This document shows, piece by piece, positions 11,953-24,059 of a DNA stretch of 64,000 bases. The stretch spans positions 12,708,467 to 12,772,466 of the forward strand of contig JAMXBB010000003.1 of NCBI GenBank assembly GCA_024138015.1. Reading direction: 5' to 3'. A program made the translations under genes and the position numbers. The stretch's first letter is position 1, and every line of letters begins with the position of its first letter. The DNA is from Lumnitzera littorea (lineage: Eukaryota; Streptophyta; Magnoliopsida; Myrtales; Combretaceae). The notes below the pieces were generated by a model, which made no database searches, was not told where the DNA came from, and worked only from the letters and a program-made list of their open reading frames with translations.

Positions 11953-14900
11953 ATGGCAATGGCTGGTTTGTACAGACGAGTCCTTCCTTCTCCTCCTGCT
12001 GTTGATTTCTCTTCCACCGAGGGAAAGGTATTATAACTTTTTTTTTTTTTTGGTTTTTTTCCCTCCACTACCTCTTTCCTTGTTTCTTCGATTTAGTTCG
12101 TGTCGTTGATTCTTTTGTGTTTTGAATCGTTACAGTTGCATGATGTCGTGATCTTTAGATGTAGCAGGTTCGATTCTTTCTCCCATAAAACATTGTATAG
12201 TTCAACAGCATTTAGCACTTGCCAAGACCATTCTAGACTAGTGTTGTAAATATTGGGATGGATCGGGTTGGATTCCTGTTCCCACAAAGTTGCATAATAG
12301 CTGTGAAAAAAATAAATAAACAGCATAACAGTAGTAGTGGCCTGTTGCTAGTGGTGTTCAAAGGCCTTGGAAACCCATTATTTGTATAATGGGTAACCAC
12401 CACCGTCGAGAGATAGAATCGAAGTAGGTGATAAAGTAGCTGCAAGATACGGAAATAAGGTGTTATGTTCAAAAATTTCTCTAGGCAAGGATGCTGACCC
12501 GTTGATATACGGTATTTAATCAATTAGTAATATACTTGCTAATGAATGTTGGGCAGATATTTACTGCTTGCTTGGGTTAGCAGAGATTTACTAAATAAAC
12601 CTTTTGGGTTTGCTATTTGAATGTCTGTCATTTGCAAAGTGTAGTTAGAGGAAACAAAATCAAGATTTGATATACATTTTCTGTGAACACATCATTTGTT
12701 TTTTCTCTTAATTTTGTGGTTCTTTGTCAATAACTGTTAGTGCTGCATGGCCACTTGTCGGTTACTATATTGAAACTTACTGCTATAACAGAGTAATCAT
12801 AAAATTGTTGCATTTGTATGTAAGTCATGTGTGCAATGCAACCCATTTATGGGCTTGCCATATATGTGGCTTTGCTACTTGTACAGTTTAGCTCACTTTG
12901 ATGATTGGGATTGAGCTGGGTGATATGTGGCCTTTAGATGGGATTGACAGAACCACAAATAGCTTACACTGTTGTTTCTTTAACTTCTAACAATTGCCAT
13001 GATCAGATTTTTTATGCATCATTTGTAAGTGATCCGGATATAGTTTTGCAACTTCCGTATGAAAAGGAAAGAACATATGGCAAGTTTTCGTTAGGATATG
13101 CTAAGATATGGTGGAATGTCATCTGTTTTTAAACATTCTTTAGACTGCAAAACATATGCTGCATTTTGTAGCATCTCACTGGCCATTCCTCTCCGTCAAG
13201 AGGTGCCAAAACATGCATAGAGTTCCTGACAATTTGTAGGTTTCACATTTTCCTTTCATGCAATTCGAGATAATAACATGATACTTGGAATAGAGTAGAT
13301 TCTTCTTTGTTTAAGGCAATCACAGTTAACATGCACATAAATTACTTATTCAGATTTTTATGTTGTTTGACTGGTAGAAACTTTTTATTGAGGCCATTCA
13401 AGCTGGGACAATGGAAGGATTCTATAAGTTGATGTCCTACTTTCAGACCCAATCGGAGCCGGCATATTGTGGATTGGCTACTCTAGCTATGGTCTTGAAT
13501 GCTCTTGCCATTGATCCCAGACGGAAATGGAAAGGTAATATATAGTAATTTAACTCATTTACATTGGGCAATATCAATGTCTTTTTTCCTTTTTGTTCCA
13601 GCATTGGCATTTGAAACATAATATACTTGTAGAAATGGCATCGTGATGGTTTTGTGTGGCTAAATGTCCCTAATCCCCATAGTAAGAAGTCTTGTTTACC
13701 TAAAACTGGCCAGGACCATATAGGATTTCTTGATGGAGTCGCAGAGCCTGTTTGAGTGATTGGTAAGTTAATAGGGTATTTTAATCCTTTCTTGAAGCTG
13801 TCTAACACTTTCAATTTTGCAAACACTATATTCTGGTAGAAAGATTGTTGGAAGTCTCATCAACCTTGTAAACTAACATAAACTATTTATAAAGCAAAAC
13901 TATATGAATATGAAACATCATGATTATGAAAAACAGATAAAGATTCTGTATGAAAATACCTGTTTGTTATCATAATATGTAATGCATTAAAAGTTGGCTC
14001 TTTGGATAGAATATGCATTTGAAACTTAAATTTTGTTGTCGATTCAAACGTGATTACCCAAGTTAAATTTCCTTATTCACACATCCACAGTGTTCTAAGT
14101 GCTTACATGGTAATTTGTGAGAAGCGGTTCCAGCATTGGCTGCTTGACAAAATAGCAAGTACTTGAGAACTACAATGTTGTATAGCTTAAGGAAGATCTC
14201 AATTATCTTTGAATATCTTCATCTCATTGTTTTGGGAATTATGCATTTGTTTTGTCATTTTTTATGCCCACTTGTCATATGCCTTTAAATTTCTTCAGGC
14301 CCATGGAGATGGTTTGATGAATCTATGCTAGATTGTTGTGAACCTTTGGAAAAAGTAAAAGCCAAAGGTATCTCATTTGGGAAGGTTATTTGTTTAGTTC
14401 AATGTGCTGGAGCAGAAGTTCAGGCATTTTGCACAAATCAAACAACCATAGATCACTTTCGTCAACATGTCAAGAGGTGTTCAACATCTGATGTCTGTCA
14501 TGTTGTCTCATCCTATCATAGAGGTGTATTTAAACAGGTAAGATACAAGTACTAAAGTTGATTAATTTTATTAAGAACAAGCCGGTGTTTAGCATGGATC
14601 TGTAGCAATGTTTGAGGGAGCAAAAAAAGGTGTTTGTTAAAGACACAGAATTAATGGGTTTGTCAATGCTTCCTTTTGATTGTGGGCACCAAAAGGTCAT
14701 GTGGCAAGATGATACCTATTTGGATATACTTTTTGGTGCTATAGAGAACAAGCTTCCTCATCAAAACTTTTACCTTTCCCTTATAGATTGGCAGATGCTG
14801 GCAGAGTCAATCTGCATTATAGATAGTTAAATAGATTTCCGTTATGAGGTCTTCACCATGCTGAATAAGGATTTATTACTGCTGAATTTTTTTCCCACAT

Positions 14901-17900
14901 ATACTCAAAACTCAAACCGTAGAGAAAATCAAATACAAGTTGATTTCACTAATACTCTAAGAACATTGATCAACCATTTTCAATCTTACCTCTACAGTAG
15001 AATCTTCTCATCTTGTTGGGAATATTTGTACTACTCATGCTAGTGCACTTCCTTAATCTTAAGAAAAGAGAGTTAGTTGTGTAATATCAGTGCTTGAACC
15101 CCAAAAGGTTGGTCTGACTTTAGGTAACATGGTTCTAGCTTGAAGTCATTTCTGGTAAGGTGAAGACTCTTTTTATCCTGTGATGCCTGTTAAAATTTCA
15201 TGTCTCTGGTTATACTACATCTATGCTGACTGCAGTCTGCATCAGCTACATCACATGGAGTTATACTTGGCTATTCATCTAATGATTCTCCTCTCCTCCT
15301 GGATTATGGTGTGTTTGAAGTTTAGACTATGTAATAGGTGATGGTTAATCAGATATCATCTGCAGACAGGATCTGGTCATTTTTCACCTATTGGTGGCTA
15401 TCATGAGGCAAGTGACATGGTATTAATATTGGATGTTGCACGCTTCAAGTATCCACCACATTGGGTACCCCTCAACCTTCTTTGGGAAGCCATGGACACT
15501 GTTGATGCAACAACTGGACAACGAAGAGGGTGAGTTGTTATCTTTACTTGCTTTCTAGCAGTATGTAGACAAAAACCAGTGTCTATTATCTCCATCCCAC
15601 GTGCTATAGCTGGTTTAATCAACCTTGAGGTATGTTCATGACCTATCACAACCTAAATTACAGTTAAGTTTTTTATGCAACTGTTGTGATTATGTGATGA
15701 ATGTTCATGGTACATGATGTGAAACTTGTGATGTAATTATCAACCCAATAAAAAAAGGACTGTGAATGTGTGTTGATTTCTTCATATCATGCCTCTAATG
15801 TTATCACAGGACAATTTTTATGTCCTTGATCTTTGTGCTTGTGAAAGTGGTTAGAAAATTTAAGCTGAAGTTTTTGGCCTAAGGAAACCCATGCAAGGGG
15901 GAAAAAGCACCATTAATCGCAGATATCATATCTTACATTAAATTTCCTTACAAAGTTCTAGGTACTTTTGCCAAATTATTCAAGGAATGTGTTTTTCACC
16001 TTTCAAAATCCATTAAATATCCATCTGATTCTAAAGAATCTAATTGCATTTTCGTCCACCTGTTAGTGCAGAAGTATCTTGTTTGTGTATACCTCTTCAA
16101 TGTTTCACAAGGAGCATTCATCAAGCTATTGGCTACATTGATAGCACATGGTGGTTGTTAAGTCTCAAAATATATTTTTTCCCAGAAATAAAAAGACTAG
16201 GACCATTTTAAAGGAAAAAGAAAAAAATTGAATTATTTGACCACTATACTGTTGAAAGGGCTGCGAAGTGCTTGTTCTCTTGGTTCTGCAGAGAGAAGAC
16301 AATAAGAACATATCCTTATGTCTCTTTGCCTCATATAAATTTGTAAGGTGTCATCCTTCTAACATGTCAGTTCAGATATTTTAATCCCTTATGTTTGTGG
16401 TGTTGCTGTTGTAGGGTATTCACCCCCTCCTCCACTTTCTTCTTCCGTTTCATTTTGTAATTAGTTTGAACGCACGTTGGCTTAGGCTCTGCACTGGTTT
16501 CTGCTTCACTGATTTTTTTAGCTGAATCTTCTGGTCACACTTGAGGGGTTGGCTAGACTACCAGAGGATTTTCCTTCTTCGTGCAATTAAAGTTTTTGCT
16601 TTTTTGGTTTGTTGATTTTGCGTTGTTATGGTATCAGTCTGGTAACACTTCGGAACCAAGTTTTTTGCTAGAAAATGTACCAAAATTAAATAAAAATTAC
16701 ACATATTAGATATGAAATAGATACAAGTTAGATACAAAATAGGTACCAATTTGATAGACATAAAGCAGATGAAACAAACATACGCTTTATCAAATTTGGT
16801 TCAGCATTTGATGTGCTATTTGGATTTTCAAATTGTTGAAAATTATATCGCCTTTTCTGCTAGTGACAAAGATGTTTTAATCATTTCAGGTTTATGCTCA
16901 TATCACGGCCTCAAAGAGAGCCAGGATTACTTTACACGTTGGTATGCTCACCCCCAAACTCTAAATTATTAATTGGGCCTATCAAGTTGTATACTATCTT
17001 TCAATATTTAGTAAATTTGTTGATTATGGGGATAATGCATATGGAAGTGCCTAAACTTATGATTTCAGGTAATTTAGTATTTAAATATTTAAAACTTGAA
17101 TTTTAGTGTATAAAACCTTAAGATTTGTTTAAATGAGTATCTAAACTTTAGAATGAACTTTAAGATTTGTTCAAATAAGTGCCTGAAAAGTTCTGGCACT
17201 TATTTAAACAAATTTTAGAGTTTTAAACATTGAACTTCAAGTTTTGAATATTTGGATGCTAAACTGCCTGAAATTATAAGTTTAGACACTTTAATATGCA
17301 TTATCCTATCGATTGTGTCTGCAAAGTAAGATGGAGATGAACCATGTGATGCATGTTGCAATTAGTTATCTAAATTAGGAAATCCTTGCCCTTTTTCTCT
17401 GTTAGCTGAATATAGAGGTTTCTCTCTCTGCGAAGCTTTAAATCTGAAGCCTCTGCACATCCACCATTCATATTTCAATCGTGAGCTGTAACCAATGCAA
17501 CTCCTGTTGATGAGCATGGTTTAATAATTGTTTGCAACATCAGCTTTGTGCACAATCACTTGGCTGACTCCAAATTTTCTTTTCCCCCTAGAAGAGCTCT
17601 TTCTTCTTTTTTATTTTTTTTCCCCTTTCGTTTTTTTGTCTTTCTCCAAAATAAGCTGATGCTCCTTTTAATTTTCCTAGTGGGAACTCTACAAAATGTG
17701 TGTCAGCTTTGTTGATATTGGAAATTGTACCTTCCATACTTACAGGACCATTGTTGATTTTTGAGAAAGCTCAAAGTCGCTAAAGTATCCTTTAATCTCA
17801 TGAACAAAGCAAAAGTTCCGAATCTGATGCTTGATAATGTGGCTTGTGTTGGGAACGGATTATTCTTGCCAAAGGTTGAAGGGGTATTTTTTTTTTTTTC

Positions 17901-19810
17901 CCCTTCTTTTCATTTCCTGCTGAATTTCAGCAATTTGATACAGTGAGCATACTTAGATTACTTTACCAGCATTGATTATTATCACTCACCTCCAACTTTC
18001 ACAGAATTTCCAGTAGATATTCTAACTTTTGGTTTTCATTTGTATTGGTGTGATGCTTGATAATGTGGCTTGTGTTGGGAACGGATTATTCTTGCCAAAG
18101 GTTGAAGGGGGAATTTTTTTTTCCCCTTCTTTTTCTTTCCCACTGAATTTAAGCAATTTGATGCACTGAGCATACTTTTGGATTACCTTACCAGCATTGA
18201 TTATTATCACTCACCTCCAACTTTCACGGAATTTCCAGTAGATATTCTAACTTTTGGTTTTCGGTTGCATTGGCATGCATGAAAATCCATGCAGACCTGC
18301 AAGCATGAGAATTGGGGTGTTGTTGCAAAGTACTTTATGGATGTTGTTCCTGAACTTTTGAAGTCTGAAGACATAAGAGATATTAAGAAGATTCTTGGTA
18401 TTGTTTGTGCTTCACTTCCATTAGAATTTGGGAAATTCATCCAGTGGGTTGCTGAAGTTTGGAGGGAAGAGGATGGTCGTGCAGGAATAAGTGAAGAGGA
18501 GAAACGAAGACTTTCTATGAAGGTATGCTGAACCACATTGTTTTCTTTCTCTTCCTTCTTCATGGAGACAAAATCACTATTTGTGTATGTAGATGGCTTA
18601 TAGCTATTTTACTATTTCAGGAAGAAGTTCTGAAGCAACTACAGGAGACTGGTCTTTTTAAACGTGTGGTGGATTATTTATCCTCAGCAACTTTGTGTTG
18701 CAGAAGATTATCTATTCTGACTGATGAAGAAAATCCACATGACATTGCAGCTAGTGTCTGCTGCCAAGGTGCAGATATTTTGGCTGGGAAGTCGGGTACC
18801 TCAGTATGCTCTTATTGTCATGAAACTTGTCTTATATGCTTGAAAGCTAACGGTGGCAAGCCCATTGAAATTCTATCTGCAACAATAGTGAACGGCAAGA
18901 ATGAGGAAAAGGTCGACATGCTAGTTCCGCAATCTCTGATGAAACTCAGCTGTAGTGAAACAGACTCCGGCAATTGTGTCAAAAAGCATCCCCATGGAAG
19001 CAATATTTTAACTGCATTGCTACTGGCTTTGACACCTGATACATGGTGTGGTATTAAAGATCATAACCTTTTGCAGGAAGTATATAGCCTTGTTTCGATT
19101 GAAAACCTTCCAACTTTACTTCAAGAAGAGGTAATACTTCTCATCCTAAAAAGAAATCTCTCGATCTCAAATTTACCATCTCTCTCTCATTGCTACATCT
19201 TTACCATGTTACTATAGCTAGAAGGTGCTCCTTTGCATCTTATAATGTAAGGACAGCAAGCAAAATCTTTTATGTCATGTTTTCACATGCATTTATGGCG
19301 TGTGGTTGCATTGTATCTGCATAATTAGATTTGTTGGTTTATAATTTATAACATCTACCCGACTATAGTGTTTTTCTACATCGATTTTAGATCTTAATTT
19401 AGTATAGAATCAAAGTGAGAAGTAGTTTTGAGTCCCCACATTATCATGTGACTCCGTATTAAATAATTTTATGCAATGGGCTATAATCAAGTGCCAATGC
19501 CAATGAGATAATGCAAACTGTTAGATTGATTAATTGTAGATCTAATCTCAACAAGATAGCTAGGATGATGTATAAATTCAATTCTAAAACAAAGTGCTGG
19601 TTGTGCCAAGTTAGCCGGAATTCTTTCATTTTGATTGAACTCCCTGATCATAATCTTTCTTATTAGTTTTATTTCATATACAACCGAGTACAAGACTACA
19701 TTTTGTGAATTTGACATTTGCAGGTTTTGCACCTAAGGCGTCAGCTTTATCTTCTAAAGAAATGCCAAGATAATCGGCTGGACGATGACCTCTCCACCCC
19801 TTGCATGTAG
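11953..19810 (+). CDS. PCS: Phytochelatin synthase (glutathione gamma-glutamylcysteinyltransferase), eight exons, 503 aa
   Basis: Cytosolic enzyme that joins gamma-Glu-Cys units from glutathione into phytochelatins for binding Cd, Zn, As and other metals before vacuolar storage. Exons: 11953-12027, 13378-13534, 14299-14537, 15366-15529, 16890-16941, 18295-18522, 18621-19130, 19724-19810. All introns are GT-AG and the sum is 1512 nt with no frameshift. The N-terminal papain-like domain begins MAMAGLYRRVLPSPPAVDF and includes SEPAYCGLA and GHFSPIGGY. Catalytic Cys56, His162 and Asp180 fall at the same numbers as in Arabidopsis PCS1, and Thr49, a reported phosphorylation site, is kept. The variable C-terminal half has Cys clusters (CC331-332, CC352-353, C368, C371, C375, C378) and ends with the conserved LPTLLQEEVLHLRRQL block. 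The length is slightly above the Arabidopsis protein (485 aa). The start is supported by the family N-terminus and an in-frame upstream stop. The protein appears intact. Confidence 0.96.
17028..17306. repeat. Foldback MITE within PCS intron 5
   Basis: The two halves are inverted copies. The left arm GGGATAATGCATATGGAAGT, then GCCTAAACTTATGATTTCAG, matches the reverse complement of the right arm ending at 17306, down to a short loop near 17190. Transcribed as part of the intron it would form a hairpin of about 130 base pairs. There is no ORF. The TSD and superfamily were not determined. Confidence 0.8.
17826..18275 (+). repeat. Tandem duplication of about 225 bp at the 3' end of PCS intron 5
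   Basis: Copy 1 (17826 to about 18050) and copy 2 (about 18052-18275) share long blocks, for example TGGCTTGTGTTGGGAACGGA and TTCCAGTAGATATTCTAAC, with few substitutions and a length change in the poly-T run. The duplicated unit contains a plant branch-point-like CTAAC with the following pyrimidine-rich stretch. Copy 2 ends about 20 bases before the exon-6 acceptor at 18294/18295. It is intronic and does not alter the protein. Confidence 0.9.
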
Positions 19811-22800
19811 CAGATTTGCACTTCTCTCTGAGTTGTGTACGCGTGATGCATCATGCAGATTGGCAAAATGCAAATACAAACAGTATCTCAAATGATTTTC
19901 CAATCAGGGGAGCGGTTGGCTATTGACAAAAGGAAAATAGATAAACAAGAAGGGTAGCATGTAGGAACATATTTAGATGCTACTAAGTCAAGAGCAATAT
20001 TTAAAAGTTGCTCCCTCAAAATCAAGGACTTGGTCCTTTTGAACCTTACATTTTTTATGGGACAAGGGATTTACAAAGACATAAAAAGAAGTGGTTAATA
20101 ATATACTCTTGTTCCCATGATTATAACGAAGGGTGTATTCTGGGATATGGAAAGAGGTGTGAAGATTTTCCTTCACCTACCTGAAGTGGTTCCCTAGGCT
20201 TTTTTAAAAGTTTTAATAGGATTAACATATCATGTAAGTAGATCAGTGGTGTCAAATTATCAATGAAATCTTAACACAGAATAATCATTTCTTGAAAAAT
20301 ATATTTATCATATTGTTACTAGAAATAAAAAATTTAATTCAGGTTAATATACGGAAATCAAGCATTTATGATTTTTTCTCCCACGATTAAGTGCTAAAAT
20401 TATTGAAAGCATCATCTATTTCTAAATGCTTAACTTTTCTTTTCTTCTTCTTCTTCCTTTTTTTTTTTTTTTTTTACCATTTTGTTTTGTTTCCCTGCTA
20501 ATATACCCTTGTTTGGCGAGACGTATGTCAATTTAGAAAAAAAGATTTAAAAGTTAACATTTAAAAATGACTTATGATTGTTTAAAAAAATAACGACTAT
20601 ATTAATAAAAAGGTTACAAGATGGGCAAGTGTATAAAATAGAGCTCCATGTCTCCATTTCGAGTTTTCTACGAATAATGAGGCTCTTTTAAAAAATTAGT
20701 ATAGAAAAAGGGTTTCCATCTAAAAATATTTTGCATATAGGGGAGTGAAGGTGTATGCAATCTGCATATAAATTACAAAAATAAATATGAATATGCCTTC
20801 CATATAAGTTGCATTACACTAAAGGTGTATCCATTAGTGCCTTCAGTGTAATATCATGGAAGATGTATATATTACATATACCTTCGATTCTGTATCACTT
20901 ACACTAAACTAACAAAGTTAGCAAACATAGTACATAACAACAATAACACCTGGGAAATATTCAAAATCTAATATAACTATATATATTTAAATAATTGAAT
21001 AGAAGCTACATCCACCTGCTATCATTGAATTTTAAGTCTAGACAGCCAACACAAGCTTGAATTCTCCCTTCTAGCTTACAAACTTCATTTATAGTCAGCT
21101 CAAATTATATACTACAGCACACATGAAAGGTACATATACACCAAATTCTATTGTGTAGGAGATTTAATTGATGTAATATACATAAAATGAGGAAATGCGG
21201 AATAAATGTAAATTCTCAGTAAAAAGCTCAAGAAATGTCTTTATAAAAGTGCATGTATGCAAAATCTATTTGTTTAGACACATTTAAGTAAGTACATATA
21301 TGTCTATCTTAGTTCTTCTTGCATCGCTAAAATGCCTTGCATGCTTAGGATAACATAGAATGCCTTCGTCTCAATGGAGATTGTAAGAGCTTTACAAGTA
21401 TATCATCAATCTCCCTTAGAGGCACTAAAGTCAATTGAGAAGGTGGATTTAGTTGCATTACTCCTTCTCCCATGGATGACGGTTGCGAATGTCTTAAATG
21501 ATGCTTATGAGGAGTTGGTAGAATGAGGATCTTTAGGTGATGTTGGAACTTTGGAGTCATGTATGAGTTGGAACCAGCTTTAGAATTGGGCCTAGTGCCT
21601 GAGTTAGAACCTAATCACTTAAGTCAACAAAATGGTGCCCCTTGGACAACATGTCATGGTCCTGACCAACACGGCCATGTGTGCACCAAACAACTCCTAG
21701 CACCTTCCTATCATATGTAGAAAATATGAAATATTGTTTGATTCTCTTATAAGGATTTCTTTTGTGAGCTTCTAGAAATAGGATCTTTAAATAAATACTT
21801 GATTACTAAGTTAGAATTGTTTCTAAAGTGCTTTTTCACGCACCAATCAAATCAGAAGCAATATACACTTCATAAGCTGGTATATAAAAAACATTAGATT
21901 CTAATAGCATTACTTCTACCATAAAGCATTTTAAATACGATCCTTCTAATACCTTGCCTTTCAAAACATTCCTTTACCATGCTTCTGACTTATATTCTTG
22001 ACATCGAAAGTCCTGTTTACATGCTTTTGCCTTTGAACTTGGTCTTGATTTTTGTAATTTAAACCCCCATTTGATCTAACTATGGAGATCATTATCTTAT
22101 AAATTAGATTAAACATCCCTTTTGTGTAATTATAATTGTGTGTTATGACCATTGTAATTAATCAATAGTTGAAATTAATCTATTGGTGCATCATATTCTT
22201 TTAAATTAAATTGCTCATATCCTTTTGACTCATTGTATTATTCATAAGGGTAAGCGGGTATAGGGTATGTACAGTATGAGCCTTACCCATACCTTACCTT
22301 ATGGTTACTGATTTCGAAACTTTGCCATCCATACTTAAAATCTTGTGGCATCTTAGAACTATTTTATACCTTGTACCTTATAGATTATATAAGATACATG
22401 GTATTTTATAGAACCTATAGATTTTCTTTCCTTATAAATTTCAATATAGCTATTTTTTCAAAACATAAAATAAATCTGACCATTTTATTTTAAAAGCAAT
22501 GGTTTAATTTAACCAATCTTTCAAATGACACTAATGAATGGAGTTTATTGGGGTCTATTTTTGACTAGTTTTTTTTCTTCCTTAAATGGTTTTTTAACTA
22601 ATATTATTATGGATGAATTTTATGAAAGCATTATATAAAATATTCTTTATGTAAATAAAACATTTATTTTGTAATAATCACGTTAAAGAGATATTTAAAA
22701 AAATAAGCACATTGTTTTAAAAAATGAAAGTGGTAAACATGATAGTAAATGCAAGATCTACAAAGTTTATTAAAGCGTCAATAAAAGATTCATAAGATTA

Positions 22801-22824
22801 TACAATTCAATAATTTTGTATGTG
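19811..22824. other. 3' flank of PCS and intergenic DNA
   Basis: The first few hundred bases should contain the PCS 3' UTR; no poly(A) signal can be singled out. Beyond this is AT-rich DNA with homopolymer runs (20456-20475). A diffuse cluster of GGTATAGGG/CCTTACC-type repeats lies near 22250-22400 and recurs near 30800-30960. I see no gene; the short ORFs here lack any recognisable domain. Confidence 0.5.
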
Positions 22825-23078
22825 ACAATTGTTGATCATATGGGAATCAACTCCTGGTAGAGGCCTGGTTTAATGGGCTACTTGCTTCAGAGGACCTGTA
22901 AGAAAGCCCCCAGTGGGTATATCTATAAGGGCCTTTTGACGCTCAAATTAGCAAGGAAGGTAAGGGAATAGGAGGAGAAAGGGTTAAGGTGAGTGACCAC
23001 TAAGACCTAGGTAGGGGATGCTCGCTGATAGTGTGTAAAGAGGTGCTTTTAGTTTCAGAGAAGGTCTCAATCCATTTA

Positions 23079-23996
23079 TGATATGGATTCGTAGATGAAT
23101 ACATGGACCTAATATCACGCGTAACCAAAGGGGTGGATCTAAGCCGCAAGATGGCTTGAAAAGTAAATGATAGTCGAGGGTGAATAGGGGTTCCTATGCA
23201 CTGATGATGGATATGACGTACCAACGCCTCACACGAGCTCATGTTACACTTAATATGACATATAAGTATGGTTGGAGATCACCCACCACTAGTTCACGCT
23301 CTAATGGGCTAAATAAGATTAACTTAAGAGTAAGTAAGGGGATACTTAGCTCAAGAGAAGCTAAAAGAAAAGTTCAGTGTATTCTTCTATATATTCTATT
23401 GCAGTTGTTACATTATGTGACTATTTATAGTACCCTGTTATAAGTTTTACATTACAGATAATTACAAAAAATGAATCCCTATTTGCTTAATAAAAAGGAA
23501 AATAATTTACAGGGAAAGCATGAAACTGTGTGTAGGACAGTATGGTTGTTAGAAAGGACATTGCGCGCGCATTTTTAATTTGTGATTCTCAAAATATTAT
23601 GGGCCAAGTAAGGGTAGGCCTCTATTCAGGTCCGTTCATCATCAGAAGTTCGGCACCCTGACTATTGGGGCTAGATTGGGTTTAGCTTAAGGACGGCTTA
23701 TAGTAGGGTCGGCCTTGGATGATAGGCTCTTGACAGTTATCAGCTCGACCTCGGTATCGTGGAGATTGTTGTATTCAGATTTGGCGCTTAAACTAGTGCA
23801 TAATAGAGAGTTTGGTTCGGTACGTTGGCTGGTCACCTCGGCAACACCTTGGATAGCATGGAGAACGAAGTAGCTTGGTAGATTGAGCTGGGCCAAGTAC
23901 TGCTCCTCGACGCTTAACTCACTTCAGACAGCTTGATGGACCACCTAAGAGAGCCCTCGGGCTCGGGAGCGTGTAATCGATCCTTGATCCTTATTA
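23079..23996 (-). repeat. 3' LTR of the minus-strand Gypsy element
   Basis: Direct copy of 28700-29620; for example TTACATTATGTGACTATTTA and AATGAATCCCTATTTGCTTA occur in both. It diverges by substitutions and small indels, including a short segment present only in the other copy near 29130-29150. Confidence 0.9.
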
Positions 23997-24007
23997 TCCC
24001 CTTTAGG
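23997..24007 (-). promoter_or_regulatory. Polypurine tract of the minus-strand Gypsy element
   Basis: The minus strand reads CCTAAAGGGGA immediately before the 3' LTR. Confidence 0.65.
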
Positions 24008-24059
24008 TTGTTTGAGATTTAACATCAAATTTGGTTCAGGTCTAGGTTGCTCGTTTTCG

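Noticed and set aside
14612..14830. 72-codon ORF in PCS intron 3 (and others in introns 2, 4 and 5)
   Set aside because: They lie wholly or mostly inside introns defined by clean GT-AG junctions and family-consistent exon joins. No domain is recognised.
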